Source: JBDIBB01 sp039812685 | GTDB taxonomy: Bacteria; Acidobacteriota; Vicinamibacteria; Vicinamibacterales; JAFNAJ01 | Assembly (NCBI GenBank): GCA_039812685.1 | Contig: JBDIBB010000059.1 | Location: forward strand, 1-24,858 | Reading direction: 5' to 3' | DNA: 24,858 bases | Shown here: positions 1-6,726 of the stretch, piece by piece | How the letters are laid out: each line of letters starts with the position of its first letter | Numbering within the stretch: position 1 is the stretch's first letter | Notes under the pieces: generated by a model | What the model saw: the letters and a program-made list of their open reading frames with translations, nothing else | The model's database searches: none | What the model was told of the DNA's origin: nothing | Program-made: the position numbers and the translations under genes

Positions 1-5
1 CGCGA

Positions 6-380
6 TCAGTCGGCCCAGATCCGAACCAGGTACGGCTTGCCGTCGCGCCAGAAGCTGACGGTGAGCCCGCTGGCCTTCGACGGCTCGCCGATGGCCGCCA
101 GCACCTCGCGACCCGTCCTCACGCGCACCCCGGCCACCTGGTAGATGACGTCGCCGGGCAGCAGCCCCGCCGCCCTGAGCAACCCGTCGTCGGCGACGGC
201 CACCGTGCGCGCGCCCGCCTGCGGCGTGTCGTACATCACCACGGACACCTGGGCCGGCTTCTCGCACACCGACAGCCCCCACGGCCCCCCGAGCGCCTCG
301 CCCTCGCCGGCGGGGCAGCGTGCCGCCGGCGGCTGGGCGATGGTCAGGACGGCGGCGGTGAGCACGGCAGCGATCGTCAT
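6..380 (-). CDS. Small secreted PDZ-domain protein
   Basis: A protein of 124 residues from the chosen ATG at 380. It begins with a short hydrophobic stretch (TIAAVLTAAVLTIAQPPAA) that looks like a signal peptide, then has two Cys (RCPAG and SVCEK) that could form a disulfide, and ends in a single PDZ fold (GLLRAAGLLPGDVIYQVAGV, then the usual last strand LTVSFWRDG). PDZ domains bind C-terminal or internal peptide ends; no protease domain is attached, so this may be an adaptor or ligand-binding periplasmic protein. The frame stays open to a GTG/ATG-type start at 428, but that would place 16 polar residues before the signal sequence, so 380 is preferred. It lies 101 bp downstream of dapE on the same strand and may be co-transcribed without belonging to the pathway. 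Role unknown. Confidence 0.7.
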   Translation of the reverse strand: MTIAAVLTAAVLTIAQPPAARCPAGEGEALGGPWGLSVCEKPAQVSVVMYDTPQAGARTVAVADDGLLRAAGLLPGDVIYQVAGVRVRTGREVLAAIGEPSKASGLTVSFWRDGKPYLVRIWAD

Positions 381-481
381 GACCGAAGTGTCGCACGAAG
401 ACAGCGGAACCCGGTCACCCCCCGGCAACGGGCGCGGGACGGTGCCGTTCGGTGCGGGCGCTTGCCGGCGCGGCTTCTACC

Positions 482-1486
482 TCATTCGTCCATCAGCCGC
501 GCGGCCAGCCGCACGTAGTCGTCCACGGCGCGGTGCAGGTCGGGGATGCGCACGTGTTCGTGATCGACGTGCGCCACCAGGACCGAGCCGGGGCCGTAGA
601 GCAGCGGGCGGCCCCAGTTCGACAGCAGCGGCACGTCGGTGGTGTAGGGGAACGACGCGGTCTCGAAGCCTTCGACGACGTGCATGAACACCGGCTCGAC
701 GATGAGCACGTCGTCGATTCTCACCAGGCGGCGGATCGGCTCGAGCCGGACCCGGATCTCGTCGAGGGGGCCGACGGTCCGGAACAGCACCTCGGCGCGC
801 GCGCTGGCGGGCACCACGTTGGGCGCGACGCCGCCCTCGATCACGCCCACCGTATAGGTGGTGCTGCCCAGGCGCTGGTCCACGGGCCAGTCGATGCCGC
901 GCAGCGCGAGGATGGCGTCCACGAGCTTCTCGATGGCCGACTCGCCCAGGTGCGGGTACGAGGAGTGCGCGGCACGCCCCGAGGCGGTGAACCGGGTCCG
1001 CAGCACGCCGCCGGTGGCCGTGGCCAGCCGGTTGTCGGTGGGCTCGCCGTTGATGAGGAACCGCGACGGCAGCGGATCACGGTTGGCGGCCATCGCGCCC
1101 TCGCTCCCGCGCTCCTCGGCCACCACGAACAGCAGCGCGATCGCGACCCGCCCCATCGCGCGCAGCCGCTCGGCGGCCACCACCTGCGCGGCGAGGATGC
1201 CCTTGGCATCGCAACTGCCGCGGCCGAAGAGCCGGTCGCCCTCCACGCGGCTCGGGAAGAACGGCGGCACGCAGTCGTAATGGGTGGAGAACGTGACGAC
1301 GGGCGGCGCAGCGTCCAGCGTGGCGATGACGTTGAACCGCCCATCGTCCACCGGTTGCCGCCGCACGCGCCAGCCGAGATCCTCGAGGATGCCGGCCAGC
1401 ACCTCCCCGGCTTCCCGCTCCCGGTGCGTCGTGGAGTCGATGTCGATCAGCCGGCGGGCCAGGTCCACGACGCTCAGCGAATCCAT
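482..1486 (-). CDS. dapE: M20 family metallopeptidase, probable succinyl-diaminopimelate desuccinylase
   Basis: 334 residues, M20 family zinc hydrolase. The di-zinc site is complete: His69 and Asp71 (STHYDCVP), bridging Asp93 (SCDAKG), catalytic Glu124 and metal Glu125 (VAEERGSEG), Glu148 (NGEPT) and His306 (AHVDHEHV). His174 (AAHSSYP) sits in the dimerisation domain as in DapE. DapE removes succinate from N-succinyl-LL-2,6-diaminopimelate, giving LL-diaminopimelate. The sequence alone cannot separate DapE from ArgE or ACY1-type deacylases, and it is shorter than the usual ~375 residues. The assignment rests on being the last pathway gene of an asd-dapB-dapA-dapD series. The ATG at 1486 overlaps the end of dapD by 13 nt and has a GGAG about 8 nt upstream, so the two are probably translationally coupled. 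Confidence 0.8.
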   Translation of the reverse strand: MDSLSVVDLARRLIDIDSTTHREREAGEVLAGILEDLGWRVRRQPVDDGRFNVIATLDAAPPVVTFSTHYDCVPPFFPSRVEGDRLFGRGSCDAKGILAAQVVAAERLRAMGRVAIALLFVVAEERGSEGAMAANRDPLPSRFLINGEPTDNRLATATGGVLRTRFTASGRAAHSSYPHLGESAIEKLVDAILALRGIDWPVDQRLGSTTYTVGVIEGGVAPNVVPASARAEVLFRTVGPLDEIRVRLEPIRRLVRIDDVLIVEPVFMHVVEGFETASFPYTTDVPLLSNWGRPLLYGPGSVLVAHVDHEHVRIPDLHRAVDDYVRLAARLMDE

Positions 1487-2337
1487 CGTTCCAGCTCCGT
1501 TCGCGTGTCGGTCTTCGCGTCACGATACTTGACGATCACCGGTGTGGCCAGCGACAGGCCCCACTGTGCGCCGGCGCCGACGGTCACCGCCCGGGCGCCC
1601 GGCACCACGACGGCGCCCTCGGGCACGACCAGCGGCTGGCCGGCGTCGGGCACGATGAGGCGGCCGTTGGGCAGGTCGTAGAGCGGCGTGGAGCCGGTGA
1701 GGATCGTGCCGGCCGCGATCACGGCGCGCGCCTTGACCACCGCGCCCTCGTAGATGCCGGTGTTGCCGCCCACCAGCACGTCGTCCTCGACGATGACGGG
1801 CAGGGCGCCGATCGGCTCGATGACGCCGCCGATCTGCGCGGCGGCGCTGACGTGCACGTGCCGCCCGACCTGCGCACAGGATCCCACCAGGGCGTGCGAG
1901 TCGATCAGCGAGCCCTCGCCCACCCAGGCGCCGATGTTGATGTACATCGGCGGCATGCAGATGACGCCGCGTCCGACGAACGCGCCGTCGCGTACCGAGG
2001 ATCCGCCCGGCACCACGCGCACGCCGTCGGCGGCCGTGAGCGGTTTCAGCGGCAGCGTGTCCTTGTCGAAGAACGGCCAGCAGCCGTGGTCGGCCGAGAC
2101 GTCGGCGAGATCCCCGAAGCGGAATCCGATGAGGATGCCCTGCTTCACCCACGCGTTCACGCGCCAGCCGGCCGGCTGCGACGCATCGGGCTCGGCGGCA
2201 CGGACCGTCCCCGCCGACAGCGCCGCGCGGAGCGCGGCGAAGACGGCGCGCGCCTCGTCGCGTGGGGCATCGGGCCCGGCCGCCGCCATCGCCTCGACGC
2301 GGGCACGCAGGGCCGGCATCCCGTCGGTCGCCGTCAT
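1474..2337 (-). CDS. dapD: 2,3,4,5-tetrahydropyridine-2,6-dicarboxylate N-succinyltransferase
   Basis: 287 residues (E. coli DapD is 274). The N-terminal helical part carries VNAWVKQGILIGFRF, matching the DapD motif VNQWLKK. Residues ~110-260 form a hexapeptide-repeat left-handed beta helix, with family motifs PPMYINIGAWVGEG, IDSHALVGSCAQVG and GGVIEP. Asp146 and Glu197 (YEGAVV) correspond to the E. coli catalytic pair Asp141/Glu189. The enzyme transfers succinyl from succinyl-CoA to tetrahydrodipicolinate in the cytosol, committing the pathway to the succinylase branch. The ATG at 2337 overlaps the dapA stop as ATGA, with GGAGG four bases upstream in the dapA end, so translational coupling is likely. 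The same frame stays open upstream to 3210 within dapA, but that is antisense-frame noise. The aminotransferase (DapC), DapF and LysA are not in the window. Confidence 0.93.
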   Translation of the reverse strand: MTATDGMPALRARVEAMAAAGPDAPRDEARAVFAALRAALSAGTVRAAEPDASQPAGWRVNAWVKQGILIGFRFGDLADVSADHGCWPFFDKDTLPLKPLTAADGVRVVPGGSSVRDGAFVGRGVICMPPMYINIGAWVGEGSLIDSHALVGSCAQVGRHVHVSAAAQIGGVIEPIGALPVIVEDDVLVGGNTGIYEGAVVKARAVIAAGTILTGSTPLYDLPNGRLIVPDAGQPLVVPEGAVVVPGARAVTVGAGAQWGLSLATPVIVKYRDAKTDTRTELERWIR

Positions 2338-3230
2338 GACGCCTCCGGCAGCAGAAACAGGTCCTTCAGCACGCCGGCCACCTTCTGCCTGGTGTCGGGT
2401 CGCACCGGCACCATCGGCAGCCGGTAGTGCTCGCCGATCAGCCCCATCATCGCCATGGCCGCCTTCACCGGACCCGGGTTCGACTCGACGAAGTTGACCA
2501 GCATGAGCGGCAGCAGCGTCGCGTGCAGGGCGCGGGCGGCGGCGAAGTCGCCGCGCTCGACGGCCTCGACGAGGCGGGCCATTTCCCGCGGCGCCTCGTT
2601 GGATGCCACCGAGATCACGCCGCGGGCGCCGACGGCCATCGCCGGCAGCGTCATCGCATCGTCGCCGCTGAGGACGATGAACTCGCGCGGCACGCGCAGC
2701 AGCAGCTCGCAGATCTGCGTCATGTTGCCCGACGCCTCCTTCACGGCGGCGACGTTGGGGATGGTGGCGAGCCGCGCGAGGGTGGCGGGATCGACGTTGC
2801 AGCCGGTCCGGCCGGGCACGTTGTAGACGATCACGGGCAGGGGCGTGGCCTCGGCGACGGCGGCGTAGTGCCGGTAGAGCCCTTCGGGCGTCGGCCGGTT
2901 GTAGTAGGGCGTCACCGACAGCAGGGCCGCGGCGCCCGCGGCGTGCATCTCGCGCGCGGCCTCCACCACCTCGCGCGTGTCGTATCCGCCGGCGCCGGCG
3001 ACGACCGGCACCCGGCCGGCCGCCTCCTCCACCGTCGCCTCGACGATGCGGCGGCGCTCGGCCCGCGCAAGCGTCGGGCTCTCGCCGGTGGTGCCGCACG
3101 GCACCAGGAAGTGGATGCCCTCGTCCACCTGCCGGCGCACCAGCCGGCGCAGGGCGGGCACATCGAGATCGCCGGTCGCGGTGAACGGCGTGACGAGGGC
3201 CGTGCCGCATCCGGTGAGCAACTGGCGCAT
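2334..3230 (-). CDS. dapA: 4-hydroxy-tetrahydrodipicolinate synthase
   Basis: 298 residues, a class I (Schiff-base) aldolase barrel. Visible motifs are VPCGTTGES (Thr47/Thr48), VTPYYNRP (Tyr110), VYNVPGRTG (Tyr136, Arg141) and AVKEASGN with Schiff-base Lys164. It condenses pyruvate with aspartate semialdehyde, the first step specific to diaminopimelate and lysine. The start at 3230 is fixed by a strong ribosome binding site GGAGG (3236-3240) five bases upstream. The frame continues open further upstream only through the heptad repeat and the dapB antisense frame, giving a Pro/Gln-rich translation that I regard as non-coding. By alignment to E. coli, the lysine-contacting His53 and His56 are replaced by Arg56 and Arg59, and Asn80 by Tyr83, while the Glu84 position keeps Glu87. 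The enzyme may therefore be poorly inhibited by lysine (inference). Confidence 0.95.
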   Translation of the reverse strand: MRQLLTGCGTALVTPFTATGDLDVPALRRLVRRQVDEGIHFLVPCGTTGESPTLARAERRRIVEATVEEAAGRVPVVAGAGGYDTREVVEAAREMHAAGAAALLSVTPYYNRPTPEGLYRHYAAVAEATPLPVIVYNVPGRTGCNVDPATLARLATIPNVAAVKEASGNMTQICELLLRVPREFIVLSGDDAMTLPAMAVGARGVISVASNEAPREMARLVEAVERGDFAAARALHATLLPLMLVNFVESNPGPVKAAMAMMGLIGEHYRLPMVPVRPDTRQKVAGVLKDLFLLPEAS

Positions 3231-3240
3231 GGGAACCTCC

Positions 3241-3324
3241 TGGGGCTTGGGGCCTGGGGCTTGAGGCGTGGGGCCTGGGGCTTGAGGCGTGGGGCGTGGG
3301 GCTTGAGGCTTGGGGCCTACGGCC
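3241..3324. repeat. Tandem heptad repeat TGGGGCN / TGAGGCN between dapB and dapA
   Basis: Eleven uninterrupted 7-bp units run from 3241 to 3317, each TGGGGC or TGAGGC plus one variable base, followed by one degenerate unit (TACGGCC, 3318-3324). Three near-identical 21-bp superunits (GGGGC, GGGGC, GAGGC) occupy 3248-3310. The repeat fills the whole gap between the dapA ribosome binding site and dapB, and the dapB stop codon (3317-3319) lies in it. The plus strand, which is the template for the operon, has eight GGGG runs; the mRNA copy is C-rich. Similar GGGGCTT/GAGGC arrays are, from memory, scattered between genes in acidobacterial genomes. Confidence 0.9.
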
Positions 3325-4018
3325 CGAGCCCGGCCCCGATCACGTCCCGAATGGAGAACCAGCCGTGACGCCCCATCACCCACCGCGCGGCGATCAGCGC
3401 GCCGTGGGCGAAGACGGCGCGGTCGCGCACGGTGTGGGTGAGCGTGAGGGTCTCCGCGGGCCCGTCGAAGCCGACGACGTGGGTGCCGGGAATGGCCCCG
3501 GCGCGCGTGGCGGCCACGTCGATCTCGCGCATGTAGCCCGCGGCGCGCATCGCATCGCGCAGCATCAGCGCGGTGCCCGAGGGCGCATCGCGCTTGGCCG
3601 CGTGGTGCTGTTCGTAGACGAAGGCGCCGTAGTCGGACCGGGCGGCGAGGGCACTGGCGGCGCGCTCGGCCAGCACGGCCAGCAGTGCCGCCCCCAGGGA
3701 GAAGTTGGCCGCGGCCACCACGCCGAGGCCGGCGCGCGTGGCCACCGCGCGAACCGTGTCGCGCTGCGCCTGCCAGCCGGTGACGCCGATCACCACCGGC
3801 ACGCCGTGCGCGGCCAGCGCGGTGACGTTGGGCAGCACCGCCTCGGCCGTCGAGACGTCGATGGCGACGTCGGCACGCGCGCACACGGCGGCGGTGATCC
3901 CCGAGGCCTCGGGGTTGTCGGCGGCGCGCAGCACCGTCGTGACCTCAGCCCCGGCGGCCGGCGCCGCCTGCAGGATGAGCGAGCCGAGACGCCCGGCGCC
4001 GATCAGCAGCAGGCGCAT
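3317..4018 (-). CDS. dapB: 4-hydroxy-tetrahydrodipicolinate reductase
   Basis: 233 residues, at the short end for DapB (E. coli 273). The N-terminal Rossmann fold starts with IGAGRLGSLI (GxGxxG-type nucleotide loop, residues 7-12). The family signature YEQHHAAKRDAPSGTALML contains the catalytic His138/His139 and Lys142 and the substrate-binding APSGTA loop. A second conserved block, RAGAIPGTHVVGFDG, follows. DapB reduces the DapA product with NAD(P)H to tetrahydrodipicolinate. The C-terminus (GAGLGP) runs into the heptad repeat, and the stop codon is formed by repeat bases. The ATG at 4018 has no obvious Shine-Dalgarno. It lies 154 bp after asd and 86 bp before dapA, so it is probably co-transcribed with both. 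Confidence 0.93.
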   Translation of the reverse strand: MRLLLIGAGRLGSLILQAAPAAGAEVTTVLRAADNPEASGITAAVCARADVAIDVSTAEAVLPNVTALAAHGVPVVIGVTGWQAQRDTVRAVATRAGLGVVAAANFSLGAALLAVLAERAASALAARSDYGAFVYEQHHAAKRDAPSGTALMLRDAMRAAGYMREIDVAATRAGAIPGTHVVGFDGPAETLTLTHTVRDRAVFAHGALIAARWVMGRHGWFSIRDVIGAGLGP

Positions 4019-4172
4019 GGGTGGAACCCGTCGTCACCGGCCGGCAGCGAGCGCGGCCCGGCGGTGCCTGCGAGAAGGCGCATGATCACGGTCGACAGGC
4101 CGTACGGGGCCCGTGCCCCGGCAACTCGCATTCGCGTGTCCTCGATGGTCCGCATGGATCTCGATGGCCGCC
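4019..4172. other. asd-dapB intergenic gap
   Basis: 154 bp without a convincing gene. It holds a small perfect hairpin at 4105-4120 (CGGGGC, loop CCGT, GCCCCG) without a T-run, so not a clear terminator. I see no promoter-like pair here; read-through from asd into dapB is the simplest reading. Confidence 0.4.
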
Positions 4173-5222
4173 TCAGTCGAGCCAACCCTGCGCCAGCATC
4201 AGCTCGGCGTTGAGGATGGCCGCGCCCGCGGCGCCGCGAACGGTGTTGTGCCCGAGCGCGAAGAACTTCCAGTCGAGCACCCGGCACGGGCGCAGCCGTC
4301 CGATGCTGACCGCCATCCCGCCGTCGCGCCCTGCATCGAACCGCGGCTGGGGGCGGTTGGGCGCATCGAGGTAGAGCAGCGGCCCTGGTGGCGCCGACGG
4401 CAACTCCAGTTCCTGGGGCAGGCCGCGGAAGCTCTCGAACGCCTGGCGGAGATCCTCGGCCTGCGGCCGCGTGCCGAGCGAGACCGACACCGACTCGGTG
4501 TGCCCGTCGATGACGGGCACGCGCGTCGTGCTCGCGCTGACGGCCACCGGGTGGAGCGTCACGCCGCCGCCATCGGCGGCGCCGAGAATCTTCCGGGTTT
4601 CGCTCTCGATCTTCTCCTCCTCACCGGAGATGAAGGGGATGACGTTGCCGAGGATGTCGTAGGAGGGCACGCCGGGGTAGCCGGCGCCCGAGACGGCCTG
4701 CAGCGTGGTGACCAGGCACGCGCGCAGGTCGAACTGCCGCAGCGGCGCCAGCGCCATCGTCAGCATCACCGTGGAGCAGTTCGGGTTGGTGACGATCAGC
4801 CCCTTCCAGCCGCGCGCCGCGCGCTGGCCCTCGAGCAGCGCGAGGTGATCGGCGTTGACTTCGGGCACCAGCAGCGGCACCACGGCGTCCATACGGTGGT
4901 TGCGGGCGTTGCTCACGACGACGTGGCCGGCCTCGGCGAACTCGCGCTCCAGATCGCCGGCGACGCTGGCATCCAGCGCCGAGAACACCAGCTTCGGCCC
5001 CATGCCCGGCGTCGCGCTCTCCACCACCCGATCCGGCACGCCCTCGGGCGCCGGACCGGCCAGCCGCCACGCCGCGGCGTCGCCGTAGCGCTTGCCTTCC
5101 GATCGCTCGCTTGCCGCCAGCCACGTGGGCGTGAACCACGGATGGCCCGCCAGCAGTGCGAGGAACTGCTGACCCACCATGCCCGTGGCGCCCAGGACGC
5201 CAACCTCAATCGCACGAGACAT
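4173..5222 (-). CDS. asd: Aspartate-semialdehyde dehydrogenase, archaeal/fungal type
   Basis: 349 residues. The Rossmann start VGVLGATGMVGQQFLALL binds NADP. The catalytic Cys149 is in TNPNCST and the general base His241 in RVPVIDGHTESV. Long forms with ISGEEEKIESETRKILG and a C-terminal LGHNTVRGAAGAAILNAEL are typical of the archaeal/yeast subfamily (TIGR00978-like), not of the E. coli or Bacillus types. It reduces aspartyl phosphate to aspartate semialdehyde, the branch point to lysine, threonine and methionine. It is the first gene of the operon. The ATG at 5222 has AGGGAG (5233-5238) ten bases upstream, which lies immediately after the T-run of a terminator hairpin. Expression is therefore expected to depend on read-through of that terminator. 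Another ATG at 5229 is out of frame. Confidence 0.95.
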   Translation of the reverse strand: MSRAIEVGVLGATGMVGQQFLALLAGHPWFTPTWLAASERSEGKRYGDAAAWRLAGPAPEGVPDRVVESATPGMGPKLVFSALDASVAGDLEREFAEAGHVVVSNARNHRMDAVVPLLVPEVNADHLALLEGQRAARGWKGLIVTNPNCSTVMLTMALAPLRQFDLRACLVTTLQAVSGAGYPGVPSYDILGNVIPFISGEEEKIESETRKILGAADGGGVTLHPVAVSASTTRVPVIDGHTESVSVSLGTRPQAEDLRQAFESFRGLPQELELPSAPPGPLLYLDAPNRPQPRFDAGRDGGMAVSIGRLRPCRVLDWKFFALGHNTVRGAAGAAILNAELMLAQGWLD

Positions 5223-5238
5223 CGTTCATCGACTCCCT

Positions 5239-5285
5239 GAAAATAAAACGACCCGCCGGCGGAAGCACCGCGTCGGCGGGTCGTT
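5239..5285 (-). terminator. Intrinsic terminator directly upstream of asd
   Basis: Read on the minus strand, a 5' arm (5285-5271) pairs with a 3' arm (5261-5247). There are twelve contiguous GC-rich pairs, one A-C mismatch and two closing pairs, with a 9-nt loop. The T-rich tract TTTTATTTT follows at once, then the asd Shine-Dalgarno. On the plus strand no T-run follows, so it acts on minus-strand transcripts only. The nearest upstream minus-strand gene (DedA) ends 760 bp away across an opposing gene, which argues for an attenuator and not an end-of-gene terminator. Confidence 0.75.
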
Positions 5286-5397
5286 GACGAGCACGAAATG
5301 TTGCGCTGCTGCTCAGCGTGCGTGCACGCCACGGCCCGTGACGCGGATCACTCGCGTCCGGGTTCGCTTTCGAGTGGCGATCGTGGCGGGCACGGTG
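5239..5397 (-). promoter_or_regulatory. Candidate attenuating 5' leader RNA of the asd-dap operon
   Basis: Between the predicted transcription start (about 5397) and the asd ribosome binding site lies a structured leader ending in an intrinsic terminator. Other pairings seen are CACTCG/CGAGTG (5350-5377 region) and the small hairpin CGCTG/CAGCG (5305-5319). The segment CCGCGTC (5340-5346, read on the minus strand) can pair with GACGCGG (5268-5274), which includes the last bases of the terminator 5' arm, so it could serve as a weak antiterminator. A 12-codon GTG reading frame (5313-5351, MIRVTGRGVHAR) is possible but has no run of Lys, Thr or Met codons. I do not recognise the lysine riboswitch or a T-box. 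Alternatively the transcript could be a separate small RNA of about 155 nt. Confidence 0.45.
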
Positions 5398-5403
5398 CGC
5401 GGG

Positions 5404-5412
5404 AGTATAGCA
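5404..5412 (-). promoter_or_regulatory. Extended -10 promoter for the asd leader
   Basis: On the minus strand this reads TGCTATACT, an extended -10 (TGn) plus TATACT, one base from the TATAAT consensus. No good -35 lies at 16-18 bp, as is common for extended -10 promoters. Transcription would start near 5397, giving a leader of about 175 nt before asd. Confidence 0.5.
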
Positions 5413-5563
5413 GAAGGCCTGCGGCGGCCGCGACCGGCAAGTGCTGCGGGCGTGTCATAGATGGCCAGCCGTGCGGCCTGCCCTGCCACCGGATCGACGC
5501 GGTGGTGGCCGCCTGGCCAGCCCGGCGCTTCGCGCGCCGCCGGTCGCCATCCGCGCGGCGCGG

Positions 5564-5569
5564 TATCAT
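5564..5569 (+). promoter_or_regulatory. -10 element (TATCAT) adjacent to the SRPBCC gene start
   Basis: TATCAT ends six bases before the ATG at 5576, so transcription from it would start at or next to the start codon, producing a leaderless mRNA. There is no Shine-Dalgarno before the ATG. No clear -35 is seen. Confidence 0.35.
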
Positions 5570-5575
5570 CCCCGC

Positions 5576-6040
5576 ATGTCCACGCCGGGCATCGACCTGT
5601 CGCTGGAAATCGCGGCGCCGCCGATCCGCGTCTTCGACGCGTTCTTCGATCCGGCCTGGCTCGCGCGCTGGTGGCAGGTGGAACGCGCCATCGTCTCGGA
5701 TCGGCCCTTCGGACCGTTCGCCGTGGAGTGGGCGCCCACGCCGTTCACCGATCCCGTGCTGGGCACGCTCGGGGGCTGCTTCCACGGGATCGTGCTCGAC
5801 GTGCGCCGCCCGCGCGAGGCGTTCATCGGCGAGTGCTACTGGCTGCCGCCAGAGGGCACCGCGATTGGGCCGATGGCGCTCACCATCACCTGCGCCGCCG
5901 CGGGCGATCTCACCCGCCTGCACGTGCGGCAGACGGGCTTCGAGGACGTGCCGCGCTGGCGCCGCTACTACGAGATCAGCAACGCGGGCCTGCGATCGTG
6001 CCTCGACGAGCTGCGACGGCTGCTCGAGGCCCCGCCCTGA
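5576..6040 (+). CDS. SRPBCC (AHSA1/START-like) family protein
   Basis: 154 residues. The pattern LSLEIAAPPIRVFDAFFDPAWLARWWQ is the usual opening of the SRPBCC fold: first strand, then the helix-grip segment with the WW motif. VEWAPTPFTDPVLGTLGGCFHGIVLDVRRPREAFIGECYW gives the central strands. A long C-terminal helix (CLDELRRLLE) closes the hydrophobic cavity. These proteins bind lipids or small hydrophobic ligands, or act as Hsp90 cochaperone-like domains; the ligand cannot be told from the sequence. The start at 5576 is chosen because the family begins a few residues before the first strand and a -10 element sits just upstream. The frame is open to 5441, but those residues look non-coding. 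It is convergent with the DedA gene, eight bases apart. Confidence 0.85.
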   Translation: MSTPGIDLSLEIAAPPIRVFDAFFDPAWLARWWQVERAIVSDRPFGPFAVEWAPTPFTDPVLGTLGGCFHGIVLDVRRPREAFIGECYWLPPEGTAIGPMALTITCAAAGDLTRLHVRQTGFEDVPRWRRYYEISNAGLRSCLDELRRLLEAPP

Positions 6041-6048
6041 GCGGACCA

Positions 6049-6660
6049 CTACCGCAGGCGTTCGAGGTAACGGCGCCACAGCCACCGCACCAGCGCGAGG
6101 CCGGCGACGACGGCCGTGAGCCAGAGGATGCGATCGCCCACCCACGCGATCGCCCGATCCACGCGCCCGACCTGCTCACCGAGTTTCTCGCCGGCCAGCA
6201 GTAGGACGGGCACGTAGACGAGCGACGCCAGCCCGTCCATCAGCAGGAAGCGCGTCACCGGCATCGCGCGCACGCCGGCCGTGAGGAACACGATCAGCCG
6301 CGTGCCGGGCACCAGGCGGGCGAGGAACACGACGCGGTCGCCGAACCGGCCGAACCACCGCGTCGCGATGCGCAGGTGCGCGGGCCGCACGAGCCGGCGC
6401 ATCCATCCGCCGCGCGTGAGCGAGTGTGCGCGCAGCCGGCGGCCGATCGAATAGACGATCAGGTCGGCGACCAGCACGCAGACGAAGGCAAACGGCAGGG
6501 CGACGGGCCACGAGAAGATGCCGGCCGCGACGAGGTAGCCGCCCGTCAGCAGCAGCAGATCCTCGGTGACGGGCGACCCGAACGCGGCGGCCACGAACAG
6601 CACCAGGTAGGCGGGATATCCCCACGTGCCGAGGAACTGCGCGACCGCATCGGCTGTCAT
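6049..6660 (-). CDS. DedA family (VTT domain) inner-membrane protein
   Basis: 203 residues from ATG 6660. The N-terminus has the DedA pattern LGTWGYPAYLVLFVAAAFGSPVTEDLLLLTGGYLVAAG, with the acidic residue of the family's membrane-embedded motif. Then come ADLIVYSIGRRLR and the signature FGRFGDRVVFLARLVPGTRLIVFLTAGVRAMPVTRF, whose arginines and GxR motif are essential in characterised DedA proteins. About five hydrophobic segments end in a basic C-terminal tail. DedA proteins are implicated in recycling of lipid carriers (undecaprenyl phosphate) or lipid scrambling and in envelope homeostasis. A GTG at 6678 would add six residues (MYNPDG), but it overlaps a TACAAT -10 element, which favours 6660 and a leaderless mRNA. 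No lipid-carrier enzyme is adjacent. Confidence 0.88.
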   Translation of the reverse strand: MTADAVAQFLGTWGYPAYLVLFVAAAFGSPVTEDLLLLTGGYLVAAGIFSWPVALPFAFVCVLVADLIVYSIGRRLRAHSLTRGGWMRRLVRPAHLRIATRWFGRFGDRVVFLARLVPGTRLIVFLTAGVRAMPVTRFLLMDGLASLVYVPVLLLAGEKLGEQVGRVDRAIAWVGDRILWLTAVVAGLALVRWLWRRYLERLR

Positions 6661-6669
6661 GCCGTCCGG

Positions 6670-6675
6670 ATTGTA
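6670..6675 (-). promoter_or_regulatory. -10 element (TACAAT) nine bases before the DedA start
   Basis: TACAAT on the minus strand is followed by nine bases and the ATG at 6660, with no Shine-Dalgarno between. Spacing suits a leaderless or near-leaderless transcript. The matching -35 position holds only GC-rich sequence. Confidence 0.35.
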
Positions 6676-6726
6676 CACATCAGGCTGGAGGCGTCCGGCG
6701 CTCGGGGCGGCGCGCGGCCTCCCCGT

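Noticed and set aside
3241..3324. Heptad repeat as a CRISPR array or as a coding Pro/Gln-rich N-terminus of DapA
   Set aside because: There are no spacers and no cas genes; the units are 7 bp. DapA has a strong GGAGG and family-consistent start after the repeat.
5286..5397. Lysine riboswitch or T-box in the asd leader
   Set aside because: I could not find the conserved core segments of either class; only the terminator and small hairpins are clear.
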